A stretch of 64,000 nucleotides of DNA from Absidia repens (GCA_002105175.1 MCGE01000004.1:496001-560000); one strand, 5' to 3'; numbered from the stretch's first letter, positions 45,645-57,385 are shown. Translations and numbers: made by a program. Notes: a model not told the origin generated them from the letters alone.

Positions 45645-47863
45645 CTAGGGAATTGATACTTGCTGTTGTTCTTGTTGTTGTTGTCTAACGTCGTCCAGGG
45701 CCTGATAAAATAACAGGAAATGCGTGGTTTTTTAGTGTCACCATTCAAAAAATAAAAAAATAAATAAAAAGAGAGTTACCTTTTGGATTGTATCATTGGA
45801 GATTCGGGGAAGTGGTTTATAGTCTTGCTCTTTGATGACCGTCAATTTGGATGGAGGATCCTACACAAATATATCATTCATTCATTAATCATGTCCCTTG
45901 TTTTTTTTGTTTTTTTTTTCCTTTCTTGAAGACTTACAAATATGAAGGCACATAAATCTTCGGGTAAATAGTGCCCATGATCTGTCACCCACCTTTGTCG
46001 CTCCTGCACTTCATCTACAATTAAAAAAAAAAGGGGAGGGTCAGCGATCTCTATCGATAAATACCTGCTTTTTTTTACCTTGATAAGTTGTTTCTAATCT
46101 ATGTAGTAATTCCTTACGAAGGGCTTCTTGTTCTGCCGCCACCTTTCTTCGTCGTTCAACCTCGACAATCAAATGGTGATATGAATACGTAAATTGTCGA
46201 TACCTAAGAAGAAAGAAAACAACTTAGCATTGATCTTTTTTTTTTTTTATCGAACTGTCTATTCTTTGTTTTTCGCTGTAATGTTACCATTCTGTCAAGG
46301 AGACCAATTGTTCAAAATGGTGATCCAAGTTTGTTTCATGTTCCTTCATCGCAGCCTACACACAAACAGAAAAAATAAGAAAAGATCAAGATACAATTCA
46401 GATCACTCCCCCCCCACCGCCTCCTTAATTCTATTACCTCTGCTTGAACAACCTTTTCAGAAATATGGTCTGCCAAACCTCCGGGAGCACTGAACTGTTC
46501 CAACTGATCCAAAACTTTCAGCAAATCTTCTTGCACCGTTGTAAAGATTTGCATTCTGACCTGGATTTCTTCACTATATATAAAATCAACTCAGTCTGAT
46601 TTTTGTTTCCGTGTTATTTTGACCAGCTCATTCATCTTACCTAACCGATTCAACTATATCCATGGATTCCCTCAAATCATCCAATATATCTGGAAGATGA
46701 TCATGATCATCTTGCAAAACTAACAACCAACCATCCCCACAAAACAAGGTAAATAATGGTGTCCATCAAAGAATCACTTCATACACACTCACAAACACAC
46801 ACACACAAAAGTAATCCGGAATATTTGTTTTTACCAGTAATATCTAGTTCATCACACGTTTCAGGATTGGCTTGGCATATCCTAGGAAACCAGCAGTAAG
46901 TAAATAAATAAACAAAAACGAGTCAATGGATTTTACCTTGTTGCTCCTCCGAGTTGATCATAGTGATTAGTCAATCCTGTCAAGATATGAGCCATGGCAG
47001 TCATTTCCGATTCTTGGATGTGAGTTTTGGCATTCGCGAAATTGGCAGTGGATTCATCCAATGAGATCGACAGAGCATTTTCTTGCATAGTTGCCAGTTC
47101 ACTGATCTGACTTGACAATTGCTTGGACAAGGTTTCCACCGAACTACAAAGCATCTTTATAAAGGCATCATAAGCTTCTCTTCCCGGCTTCATTCACAAA
47201 ACACATAGAATGTTTCTTACCTCCACTCGACCAAGTTCATCATCAGCACTTTGTTGTAGCTCCAATACTGCCTGATCCTGAATATAATCAAAAAGCGTGA
47301 CCGTCTGCTGCTGCTGCTGCTGTTGCTGTGGTTGTTGCTGTGGTTGTGGGGGTGTATTGGGCTTGCTACCGGTTCCTGACGTAGGGACGTATCGACGTTG
47401 GATATTTTTCGTTGTTGCTGATTGAGCTCCAGAATCCCGGGATCAATGACGCAAGAACGCAGTAAACCAAAGATGGTTTGCAAATCAAACGATACTTTGG
47501 CCAACGTATCTTCCCTTTCCTATTCCCCACCCACACACACACACATACCCCCCCCCAAAAAAAAAGTCCGAAGTAAGTCCCGTTGGCCATCATTCTTCAC
47601 ACATGTACATACTCTTGACTTACTTTGATAATAGCCCGCATAGATTTTATTTTCATCAAGAGGAATTCCCGAATACGATCCAAGGTGCTGAGCTGGACAA
47701 GAATATGATTATGGACAAAAACGAGTTTGGGCCACGTTCGTTCAATGGTATCTGCATGTTGTTCTGACTGGTGAAATAAAGTATTCGCTTGTTCTCCCAT
47801 AGCTTGTCCTGTTGATAATGCCTTTTTAGCTACCAAGAGGAGTTCTATCAATTGTTGTTCCAT
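45645..47863 (-). CDS. ATG17: Autophagy scaffold protein Atg17, apparent single-base frameshift
   Basis: Eleven exons: 47863-47624, 47519-47221, 47187-46937, 46881-46835, 46719-46641, 46573-46438, 46355-46288, 46203-46079, 46014-45938, 45860-45780, 45701-45645; ~486 aa. N-terminal helix ELLLVAKKALSTGQAMGEQA; middle regions TLAKVSFDLQTIFGLLRSCV and LFDYIQDQAVLELQQSADDE; C-terminal VEVERRRKVAAEQEALRKEL followed by RQRWVTDHGHYLPEDLC. The RRR...YLPxD pattern is diagnostic. Atg17 is the dimeric scaffold of the Atg1 complex at the phagophore assembly site. Exon 2 is one base short: near 47403 (AAAAA), one additional A joins the conserved upstream part to SGTGSKPNTPPQP and the polyGln block. Intron 2 is only 33 nt with an AAG acceptor and is the least certain junction. 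Confidence 0.87.
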
Positions 47864-47952
47864 ACCGTGTTGTAGCAATGTGATGAAACGATAAAATATT
47901 CAAGAGAACGTAAAAAAAGAAAAAAAAAAAAGGAGGGGCCTAAAAAAAAAGG

Positions 47953-48019
47953 TAGAAGCGACGGAGATCGAACTACCGACATAACCTGACCACGATAGCA
48001 TTAAAAACAACGACTTCTA
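47953..48019 (-). other. tRNA-like fragment flanked by a 7-bp inverted repeat
   Basis: On the minus strand the 67-bp piece begins TAGAAGT and ends GCTTCTA, which pair over seven positions (one G-T) like an acceptor stem. Inside are TGGTCAGG, resembling the end of an A box, and GTTCGATC, resembling a B box, and a T run follows as a Pol III-style terminator. The distance between the boxes is too short to hold an anticodon arm and the T stem does not pair well, so this is not a functional tRNA. It may be a truncated tRNA or coincidence. Confidence 0.25.
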
Positions 48020-48254
48020 TAGATAAAAAGATAAATTCAGTCATGACAAATGGTAGGGTTTTATTTTTTTATTGAGAAGGTATATTGAGGGTAAAAGTGG
48101 AAAAAAGAAAAAAGAAAAAAAAAACTATAAACTACGCTAACAGCTAAAAAAAAATATGTACTAGGTTAAAAAAAATAAAAAATAAAAAAAAAAGCAAGAG
48201 AGATGGCACATTATACAGGAGGCAAGCGGGAGAGCGGGATGGTAGAAGGAAAGG

Positions 48255-49586
48255 TCAATGGCCAAATTTATCAATCACATGTTCTCCACGAGGCACAGGG
48301 TAAGCAACATGTAGATCCAAAGCTTCACCTGCCGATGGAGACATGGGCAAAGTAGATAATTCGCTTGTCGGTGGTGACTGAGTGCGATGGACTTGCGGCG
48401 ATGTTGGGTTGGAGGGTCCTTGCTGATTCGATATTACTGGAGAAGGCTTTGTATCTGCTGTTGATTCCGTAGATGTTGGTATTGCTTGCGTTTCTGGTCG
48501 TGAGTCATCATCGTCGTTTTCTTCTTCCGAGGATGAATGATAGTTGTCTTTTATATCCAGAGGAATGGTCAAAGAATTAGAAATGGAGAATTCCAACGTC
48601 TTGCTAGCTATTTGGTCATCTTTATCCTCTGCATTTGCTGACGGTATTGGTGTTAGAATGCCTTCATTCACATTGCTCTTGTTGATCTGGTTGTTGTGTC
48701 TTTCGCCTTCATTCTTGGAGCTCAGAGTGGACTTGTTGGGTATTAAGGGCGATGTTGTGGTGGTAGTGGGGGTGACTGCTGCTGCTGCTGCTGCTGCTGG
48801 AAGATGTGTTCGTCGATGAGTTTTTGTCAAAAAAGGAGCATCATCATCATCACTATCACCATCATCAAAAAAGGAGGTAGTCGCATCGTCATCGCTGTTG
48901 CTGTCATCATCATCATTGTCACTATCTAATGCATCAACACGGAATTCGATTCCATTGTCGCTATGGTCGTCATCAAAAAAAGATTGAAGCGAGTTTCCAG
49001 AGCCAACAGAAGAGGAAGCTTGAGAATCCTGGGTATCATCGTCGTCGTCATCGTTGTCATCGAGAGTAGTGGTGGTTTCTTCTTGCGTGGTGTTATCCGT
49101 TATTATAGATTGCTGTTGTCGGTGTTGTGTATTGGATTCACCAATATTCAAAGGAGATGGCAAGGGCGATTGTGTTTGTGTTTCATGCTTAATCGATTGC
49201 GTTGCACCTTGATCAATGTCGTCGTCCCGGAGAACGGTAAAACTTGGTTTCGCAGGTTTCCTTGTTGGCATCAGGGTCAGAGCCTGGGCTGACTCGCCAC
49301 CAATATCAGCTAGCGGTCGTCGTTGTCGTTTGATATTGAGAGAATCAGTTCCTTTTTTATCTGATAATTTTGTTGAAATTGGTTGGGACGATAGCTTTGG
49401 GTTTCGTTCTTGTTGTTTATAAATGCCAGATGGAAGAGCTGAAGAAGTAATATTTGTTTCGTTTTCGTTGGCGCTGGTGCTGTTGTTTTCAATGGATTTC
49501 CTTTTGACGGTAAAAAACTGATCAATAGTCGCGTTGGTGCCTTTACTGTAAATAGTAGAGCGCTTGGATGACTTCTTCCCAGCCAT
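48255..49586 (-). CDS. Acidic, disordered protein with a PIP-box-like N-terminus
   Basis: Single exon, 443 aa; I do not recognise a family. Basic N-terminus (MAGKKSSKRSTIYSKG) followed by NATIDQFFTVKRK, close to the PCNA-interaction consensus QxxIxxFF but with Asn at the Gln position. KRQRRPLADIGG and KPAKPSFTVLRDDDI are short conserved-looking motifs near residues 88-125. The middle is full of Asp/Glu/Ser blocks (DNDDDDDDTQDSQ, DSDNDDDDSNSDDD) and a polyAla tract, and the end, VAYPVPRGEHVIDKFGH, is not low-complexity, so it may be an interaction tail. Likely nuclear (basic patches) and chromatin- or replication-related; that is inference. Confidence 0.7.
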   Translation of the reverse strand: MAGKKSSKRSTIYSKGTNATIDQFFTVKRKSIENNSTSANENETNITSSALPSGIYKQQERNPKLSSQPISTKLSDKKGTDSLNIKRQRRPLADIGGESAQALTLMPTRKPAKPSFTVLRDDDIDQGATQSIKHETQTQSPLPSPLNIGESNTQHRQQQSIITDNTTQEETTTTLDDNDDDDDDTQDSQASSSVGSGNSLQSFFDDDHSDNGIEFRVDALDSDNDDDDSNSDDDATTSFFDDGDSDDDDAPFLTKTHRRTHLPAAAAAAAVTPTTTTTSPLIPNKSTLSSKNEGERHNNQINKSNVNEGILTPIPSANAEDKDDQIASKTLEFSISNSLTIPLDIKDNYHSSSEEENDDDDSRPETQAIPTSTESTADTKPSPVISNQQGPSNPTSPQVHRTQSPPTSELSTLPMSPSAGEALDLHVAYPVPRGEHVIDKFGH

Positions 49587-50150
49587 GGTAGGTTTGGTGC
49601 AAAAAAAAAAAAGAAAAAGAAGAAAAAAAAAAAGGGAAGTGAAACTCCTTGGATAAAAGGGGAAGAAAGGAAGATGATTTTGATGTCATCAAATAAAAAA
49701 GACAGTTTTTAAAGCACCGCATATCTTGTCTTTTTTAATGTGGCGAATGACAGAGCAGCGTGAAGAAAAAACACACCACCGGTTTTTTTATTTTTTGGTT
49801 CCGTTGTTCCTTTGTTGCATTGCAAAAATAAAAAAAATAGTCAAGGTAAAAAGAAAAGAAAAAAAAGAAGTAGGCATCGCCAGAAGTCAAGAACTACTAG
49901 ATACTACGCAAAGCGCGAATATAGAAATGCTTGTGAATACGCCGTGCAACCAAACGAATTCATTTCCATGAAGTGCATGACAAACAACAACAACGGCAAC
50001 AAAGAGTGCGGCTGGTTATTATTGATTATGGACAAGCATGAACTAACCTCTCCCGCCTTATCTTTTTATATATTATATATTTAGTTTTGACCTTCTTCTT
50101 TCCCTCCTCTTCCTCCTCACTCGTTTATATACATATATTATCCATACACC
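49587..50150. promoter_or_regulatory. Divergent intergenic region, acidic protein / NDUFA8
   Basis: 564 bp. A/G-rich near the acidic-protein start and a CT-rich tract plus TTTATATACATATATT at 50124-50140 just before the NDUFA8 start, which could be its TATA region. Short open frames at 49726-50084 overlap the leader and have no family signal. Confidence 0.45.
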
Positions 50151-50818
50151 ATGTCCGCACAACAACAGACACCTTTGACCTCTCACAAGTTTGTTGATCC
50201 TTCACCTCTTCCCGAAGATATCCCCAAGGTGGACGAAGTCGGTGCCACCTCTGCTCCTTTGAAGAGCGCCGCCTACTTTATTGGTGCTTATTGCAAGGAC
50301 TACAACGAGGACTTCATGCTTTGCAAGAACGAAAACAACGATCCTAAACACTGTCTCAAGGAAGGCCGCAAGGTGACTCGATGTGCCATTGATTTGTAAG
50401 TAAAAAAGCATGGCATGCTTTTTTTTTTTTTATGAAATAGTGGCAGTTATTTTGAACAGGTGAACGGAAGCATAGATCATTAATATTGGTCACTATCTTT
50501 ATTTATTCGGTGTGTGTGTGCGCGTCTTTAGGATCACCAAACTTCGGGAAAACTGTGGAAAGGAATTTGATGCGCACTGGCAATGTTTGGAAAATAACAA
50601 CCAAGAATTGTACAACTGTCGCAAACCTGAAAAGGCACTCAACTCTTGTGTATTTGAAAAATTGGTAAGAAAATGTAGCATCAATAGATACAAAGTGGAA
50701 AACAGAATACTAATACTGATATAATGATTAGGGCTTGAAAAAGACCATTCCTGGTGCCCCTGAAGGTGAACAAGTCTTTGAAAAATCCAATCCTGTCTTT
50801 ACACCTCAATTGAAATAG
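50151..50818 (+). CDS. NADH:ubiquinone oxidoreductase subunit NDUFA8 (twin CX9C)
   Basis: Three exons: 50151-50395, 50532-50664, 50732-50818; 154 aa. Four CX9C-type cysteine pairs are visible: CKDYNEDFMLC, CLKEGRKVTRC, CGKEFDAHWQC and CRKPEKALNSC, each with nine residues between cysteines. That fits the two CHCH domains of NDUFA8, oxidised by Mia40 in the intermembrane space and located on the peripheral side of the complex I membrane arm. The N-terminus has no presequence, as expected, and the tail KTIPGAPEGEQVFEK is the usual post-CHCH segment. Presence of complex I subunits fits a filamentous fungus rather than a Saccharomyces-type yeast. Confidence 0.95.
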
Positions 50819-51228
50819 ATTAGTGCACTCCTTTTAGTGTTCTTATTTACATATACACCGTTATATTTTGCTTTCCCTCTTGTCTTTTTTTTTTTTTTGG
50901 CACTCTCCCAATCCCACTCTTCACAATAAAAACCTATCTATTTTTTATTTATGCTATTTGCAAATTGTTCTCAGAGAAGTACAGGCTGTGGTGCTATAAA
51001 GGGGAGGGGATGGTGGCAGGGTTGATTATATAGTGGTGATTTGATTAAGCTTGGTTGTAGTTTGGTTATGGGTTCGCCTTGATTCTTTTTTACCCTTGAT
51101 ACTTTTACGTAGTTTAGTTTAGTATATGTGTAGTGTAATTCATCCAATTTTTTGTCTTGTTCGAATAAATCATCATATATAAAAAACTTCGAAATACAAT
51201 CTTGAAAAGTATCGGTTTATTTGACTTG

Positions 51229-51262
<34 letters not shown>

Positions 51263-51469
51263 TGCGTGTTCCTAAATATTAATCAATAGTAACTATAGGA
51301 TTATTTCTTTGCCTATGATAAGAATGCAAAAATCTGTCGTGAGGATGAATCTATAGGTGAGAAAAATAATTGTAAAGCCGGTATTGACATATGACAAATA
51401 GTCATAGATGAACTAGAAATCAGAGAAACAATGGTCTATAGTTAAAACTACATTCACACATTGGAGTCA
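50819..51469. other. 3' flank of NDUFA8 and repeat approach
   Basis: No gene. Contains an A run at 51230-51260 and AT-rich 3' sequence. The stretch from ~51380 on begins to resemble the 5' part of the dispersed repeat. Confidence 0.45.
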
Positions 51470-53030
51470 AGTCCAATTATATGAATAGCCGATTAGGAAT
51501 ACGACCACGTTTGATATTAAGTGACCTAACATTATCAATTAATTAAGAAGCTCTGGGGAATAGTCATAATAAGCAAATAAGACGGTGTATGGTAGTACAC
51601 TCACAAAACAACTATAATAGCAACATTGTTCACCATCTGATGTGTCAAATGACGGGTAATAAAAAGACATATTTTATTGAAGTACATGTGTAGATACTAA
51701 AACTAAAAGACAGGGTTCATGGTAACAAGGGAAGGCCCTGTTGGAAGAAGTATGAGGAAGACTAAAACAAGATTTGAAAAATGGTCAGTACTAATCTGAA
51801 GGTACAACTGCAAAAACTGGGTCTAATACACTGTACCCGACATGAGAAAGATTGAAGGAACATACGTTATTGAAGCACAACATTGATCAATACTAATCAA
51901 AAGAGGATGATGGTAAAGAAGGGATCAGTGATGCAAGACATGAGAAATACTAATATGCCATTTTATATAACTGCACGTAAAAATAAATATGTATTATTCA
52001 GGTCGAGAAACAATCTACGGACAAACCAATACTAAATTAAGCTAATGATCACTGCAAAAAGCCAACTAGTGGTGTTCCAAAATCCTAGATCCAAAATGAA
52101 AGGGTTTCCCCATGCATCTTGTAATCCCTGAGCTGAAAAGCCTTCTAAACTAGCCCTGACACTAATCTAAGTCCAACATAATCCCATGGAGGCCACAATG
52201 ATGAAGAAAAAAAAAAGAAGGATGAAAAGTGAAAAGAAAGAGAGCGGAAAAATAAAAAGGAGCAAAAATAAATATTCACGTGGACGGGATTCAAATTGCT
52301 TTTTTTTTTGGTTCCCTCTTTTTTGGTGGCTGCAAGAAAAGGTTCTTACTACAATTAGCGTGGTGACTCTCTTCTCTTGATGCCTTTCCAGACAAAACGA
52401 AGCAGTGTGGTCTAGTTTATTCAATACTACCCATCTCTTCACGTAGAGCGGTTTACTGCTCACTGTGAGAAGGATTATCCTACGTTAAGTAGGCCCCACC
52501 CCAACTCACTCGACAGTCAACCATGCACACCACTAATCGCCTCACAATTATATGCGTGCTATGGTATTATCATATAACCATTTTAGTTTATTTGTCATAG
52601 CTTATATATATATATCTGAATAAAAGTTTTATCGTTTTGTCTTCAAATTGTCTTTCATATCATACGTTTCATTTGTCGTGTCGGATAGGGTGTACCCATA
52701 TCGCATAGTAGAATGTATGTGTATGTAGAAGGTGAGGGAATGGCTGGCGCGTGTGTGTAATTATGCAAACAAACGAAGGATAGAGATGATGCGACTTTGT
52801 TCAGTCGTCGTGTTCAGAGCTCCGTCCACTGCACTCTACGGTACTAGACTACAAAAAACTACAAGTATCAGGGATTTCTTAAATGGATTCATAAAATGAC
52901 CGTGGTAGACGTACGTCAAAAAAAAAAAAAAGAAAAAAAAAAAAAAAAAAACCAATGAAGGGGGACATAAAACAAAGTAGTCAGCGATAAGCGCATAAAA
53001 ATACGATGATTGAAGCGCACTGGGTTTCCC
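51470..53030 (+). repeat. Dispersed repeat family, copy F
   Basis: The most complete copy. 5' part with AAGTGACCTAACATTATC (51519) and ACTCACAAAACAACTATAAT (51599); modules ACATATTT­TATTGAAGTAC (51668), ACGTTATTGAAGCACAACATTG (51866) and CCATTTTATATAACTGCACG (51960). Core at about 52076-52180, purine tract 52200-52265, CACGTG at 52277-52282 followed by GACGGGATTCAAA, then the distal parts (52560-52730, 52960-53010) that match copy A. Lies between two convergent gene ends. Confidence 0.8.
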
Positions 53031-53603
53031 CAATCCTCAAACTGACCAACTTCGAATGCCTAAGTGGTACCTTTTTCTTTATAAAAACCCAATCCAACCA
53101 CATAATTTTGTTTTTATTTATCATGACTATCATATTATTTGACTAAAAGCTTTATTTTCAAGCAACAAAGCACCCTGAGCATTCACTGTGAGACACTTTT
53201 TTTTTACGTTCTTGCTGGTTTGCACCGTATTAACAAGGTAAACCATGCACATAAATAAAAATCACATTATATCAAATCAGCATACATAAAGTAATATGTA
53301 AAAGTAGTTTTAAATGGCTATTCAATCGAATGTTTTATTTCAAAGGAAGTATTAGATGATATAAAATAAAATAATGGGAGGAGTAGGAAGACTAGAATAG
53401 TAGTGTCACAAGGGGGAATACTACAATTACGAGCTAGATAAATAGAATAGTTGTGAATGGTAACCTGGCTAAGATTTTTGCATAGAGTTTCTACAATGCG
53501 AATAAAGGAAAATAAAGAGTAGTTCAGCAAACAAAGTTATAGTGTTTATCCTCCCTTCAACACAAGCACACATGCACACACACATACTCTGTCTTTCTCT
53601 TAC
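53031..53603. other. 3' flank of the acyl-CoA synthetase
   Basis: No gene; AT-rich with the word AATAAAATAATGGG and CACACA-type low complexity next to the stop codon. Confidence 0.4.
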
Positions 53604-53685
53604 TTACATAGCATCCAACGAAGTTTTGTATTTTTTGACAATATCTTGGCGCTTGATCTTTTGTGCAGCTGTCAACAATCCCTAC

Positions 53686-53732
<47 letters not shown>

Positions 53733-56318
53733 AGTCATTCATAGTATGAGTCCTAGTCCTACAAACCTATTATTTTACATTTATTCACCACTTACTGTAT
53801 CGGTAGTCCATTCTTCGGAACAGAGATGAATATCAAACAAGCATTCAGCGGGCTTGAGATCGGCCTGTTTACCTTGATCCAGGAGAGCCTTGAGCACCAA
53901 TTTGGTCAGGGACTGGTTGGCACATAGGCGTTCCCAATCCTTTTCATCGATACCGTTGTCTTGAGCCAGTTTCCGTAAAGCCGCTTCCACAGGGACGACC
54001 AGCGCCACAGGGCGGGACAACAGAGAGTCGGCATACACACACAGATTTAAGCAATAGAGACAGCTCTTGTAAATAGATTCGAGTTTCTCCAAGGCAATGT
54101 ATTCACCGTTGCTGAGCTTCACCAAGTTCTTTTTCCGGTCGATGATAGATAAAGTGCCGTTTTCATTCCATTCGCCAATATCGCCTGTTTGCAGCCAGAG
54201 ATCGTCGGTAAATGCTTCCTTTGTCACGTCATCCCGTTTCCAATAACCACTCGTCACTGCTGGGCCACGGACCCAGATTTCGCCCTGTGGTTTTGGGTAG
54301 TTCGTCGATAAGTAGTTAGCGTCAGGGACATCAACCAATTTGATTTCACAACAAGGTACAGGAGCGCCTACATGGCCGTATCCAAATTGATCCACACCCA
54401 TGATACATGCCATTCTAATAAAGCAAAAAGAAAGACGGCATTACTACAAATGAATATCCCAACACCAAGTCTTTAGAAATAAAATAAAGTAAACATGCTT
54501 ACCCGCAACCTAATGAGGATGGGAGCCAAAAACGATTGGCAAAAAAAATAAAAATAAAGGAAGTTGTGGTTAGTTGCATACGTCTTGAATTAACAATATT
54601 TTATCTTGCTATTATCCCATACTTTCGGTCCTATATAACAAAATAAAAAAAAAATCATCAACATCATATCTTGATTCCCTGTTTTTGTGTGTTTGATTTT
54701 TAATTTACATTCCAAAACCGCCCAAGATAGGACAAAGAGACACAGACAAGAACTTCTGAGTTTCCAAAGACAAAGGAGCCCCACCCGAAAGAGCAAAGCG
54801 TAAACGACCACCAACTTGATCCCTGATTTTACTAAACACGACTTTATCAATGACTGTCGTAGGTAAATGTCGATCCATCAGCCAGGACTTGGTAGCAAAG
54901 GCCTTGTGAAAGAGAGATTGTGCTTTGGGGGATGCCGAGCCAATTTTTCCCAAAACACCTTTTCGGATCGATTCCCAGACTGCAGGGACGCCGGTCATCA
55001 CCGTGGGTCGGAACTCCTTGATATCCCCCTTGCAGTTGCGTACCGATGCATCCGTAAGCGTTTTGACGTTTGCATAACCCAGAGTGACACCCCAAAATAT
55101 ACACAACTAAAAAATAATTTAGCTGAGTTAGCCATACTAATAGTAAAAGAAGAAAAATCCAAGTTACTTACATTCTCCACAACCAATTCTAGTATATGCG
55201 CCAAGGGTAACTTCAAAGTGAGTACACAAAAATAAAAATAAAAGTTAGTTTTTCTTGTCATTAAGTAATGTCAACAAACTTACGTAGGCTATCATTGAGT
55301 CGTGATCGGTAATAAGATGCCCAAGAAGCTTGTGGCAACCAGCAACTATCAAAAAAATGAGGGGGGAAGGGTTAGAAGGCTTCGTTTTTGTTTTGTTTTT
55401 GTTTTTCGTTGACTTACTTGCAGACACTAAATTTTTATGAGAAAGAACCACACCTTTTGGGTTCCCAGTCGATCCGCTTGTATACATGATGCAACATAGA
55501 TCTTCCGGTTCAGGTTTTCGAGGTTCACGAGGATTGGATTTTCCGAGTTCGGCCACTTGATTCATTGTATAGACGTGAGGCAAAGCCTTTCTGAGTTGTT
55601 CCAGATGTTCTAATTTGGCATCTCCACCGTAGACTACAAACTTTAATGAAGGACATTTCCCCACCACCTTGGCCACTGTTGGCAATAATTCCCCTGTGGT
55701 GTAAATTGCTTCGACCTCGGTTTCATTCATCGAGTGTAAAAGTCCATCTTCACCCAAAGTATCATACGCAGTGACAATTGACATGTTTTGGGTAAAAAGG
55801 CCATGGGCCGTCAAAAGCCATCCCATACTAAATGAGAAGATAAAAACAATATCCATATTAACAACAACTCAACCTTCGACCCCCCCCCAACCACCCCGCC
55901 CCTCGCACATCTAACTAATGACTTACTTTGTAGGAGAAAAAATCTCAACCTTTGATTTTTCGGACAGTCCCAGATGAGCATAACCGGCACCAAGATAGTG
56001 TGCTTCTTTGGAAGCTTGTACATAGGTCAGGTACTTGTAAGAGGACAGTTGAAAGTAACTCCATGTCTTGGTTTGTTGTTTTTCTTCGCCATCGATAAAC
56101 TTGGTCACTTGTTTATCTTCCTTGATGACTTTTTCGACTGACCGGTATCCAAACGCATTGCGATGACCATATTTTTTCTTTGCATAGAGTAATACATCGT
56201 AGAGGGTATGTACCGTCGTATCAGGAATACGTGCCAAAGCGTCAGGTGATAAATGAGACCGTCGGATCCGCCCACCATTCAACTGTTCAGGTCCAACTTC
56301 AACGGTAAAGCTTTTCAT
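53604..56318 (-). CDS. Long-chain acyl-CoA synthetase (FAA1/FAA4-type) with two microexons
   Basis: Nine exons: 56318-55927, 55827-55418, 55345-55284, 55210-55172, 55106-54709, 54630-54623, 54509-54503, 54414-53796, 53681-53604; 670 aa. N-terminal [23 protein letters not shown]-binding P-loop [20 protein letters not shown] (residues ~245-264), the gate region [14 protein letters not shown], then [10 protein letters not shown] and GFGMTESCGMACIM (A5-type motif), the [23 protein letters not shown]-binding segment, and the FACS signature [18 protein letters not shown]. Activates C14-C20 fatty acids to CoA thioesters on ER, peroxisome or lipid droplets. The GMTESCG motif is only readable with exons of 8 nt and 7 nt. 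An A run of about 40 nt (53691-53731) fills the last intron near its acceptor. Confidence 0.95.
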
Positions 56319-57385
56319 CGACTAAAAATAGCTTGTATGGGTGTAATATAATAGAAAAAAATGAATGGAGTGAATGAAAGCAAGAATAAATAAGTAAAAT
56401 ATAAAAAAGTGTAAGTGAAAAAGAAAAAAGAAATTATTCTTTTTTCTTCGTGAAAGTTACATGGTGGTCCATGATGTTTAAACGCCGCATAGGAATCGAC
56501 ATGTGATCTTCACTTTAGCATTTATTTTTTGCACATATTATCTGATGCTTTTTTTTTGGTGGTAGCAATACACATCCTTTTTCACTCTCCTAGTTGTCCT
56601 GGTATTAAAAGAAAATTCCAGTAATATCGTTCTAATAAACATTTGCCAGGAAAACCAACCCCACACCAAATAAACAAACTTGGTGTTTTTGTGTGTATGT
56701 GACTTTTCATGCGCGTAATGAACCCAAGGATGGGGAATGAAAAAGTCCAACCAACTCGTGGTGACACTATCATCATCGGAAACACACAAAATGAGTAGGT
56801 CTATGCTTCTCTCTTTGCTTTTTTTTTTTATCTTACATTTTGATGTTACAGTTTTACAGTACTATGTTACAATCAAAATAAACGTTTCATTCTATAGGCT
56901 TTTATCAAATGACACTCTTTTTTTTGTCTTCCTCCAAATATTCAGGAACCAAAATTTTGGATATCGGGATTTAAAATGGTTCGCCCCGGTGATTATTTTC
57001 CAGGTGTGGTCCATACCCCTTTTTTTCAGGCACATTTCCATTAAAGTCATGTCGTCTATTTTAAAAAAAAAAAGTGACGACGATTAGTTGAACTACATTT
57101 AATATTGCAAATGGATATCTTTGAATAATGAAAACGAGTTATTTACCTTTGACTGCTATGAATATACGATGTGATAAGGATGAGGAGACTTGAGTCGGGG
57201 ACTTGAACGATTCCCAATGGGAAATTTGTTACATCTCTAACACTTCAAATAAACATAGACACAACAAAAAGAAATGATCTAGCTAGCACTTCTCGCTCCA
57301 CGTTTTTTTTCTTTTTATTATTATTTATAGTGATACAACCTTAAATACCTACTGACCAATGATCAATGATGTAGTTTTTCTTTCG
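56319..57385. other. Upstream region of the acyl-CoA synthetase
   Basis: No gene recognised. A/T-rich, with short frames around 56540-57090 on both strands that contain only low-complexity Phe/Leu stretches. Confidence 0.45.
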
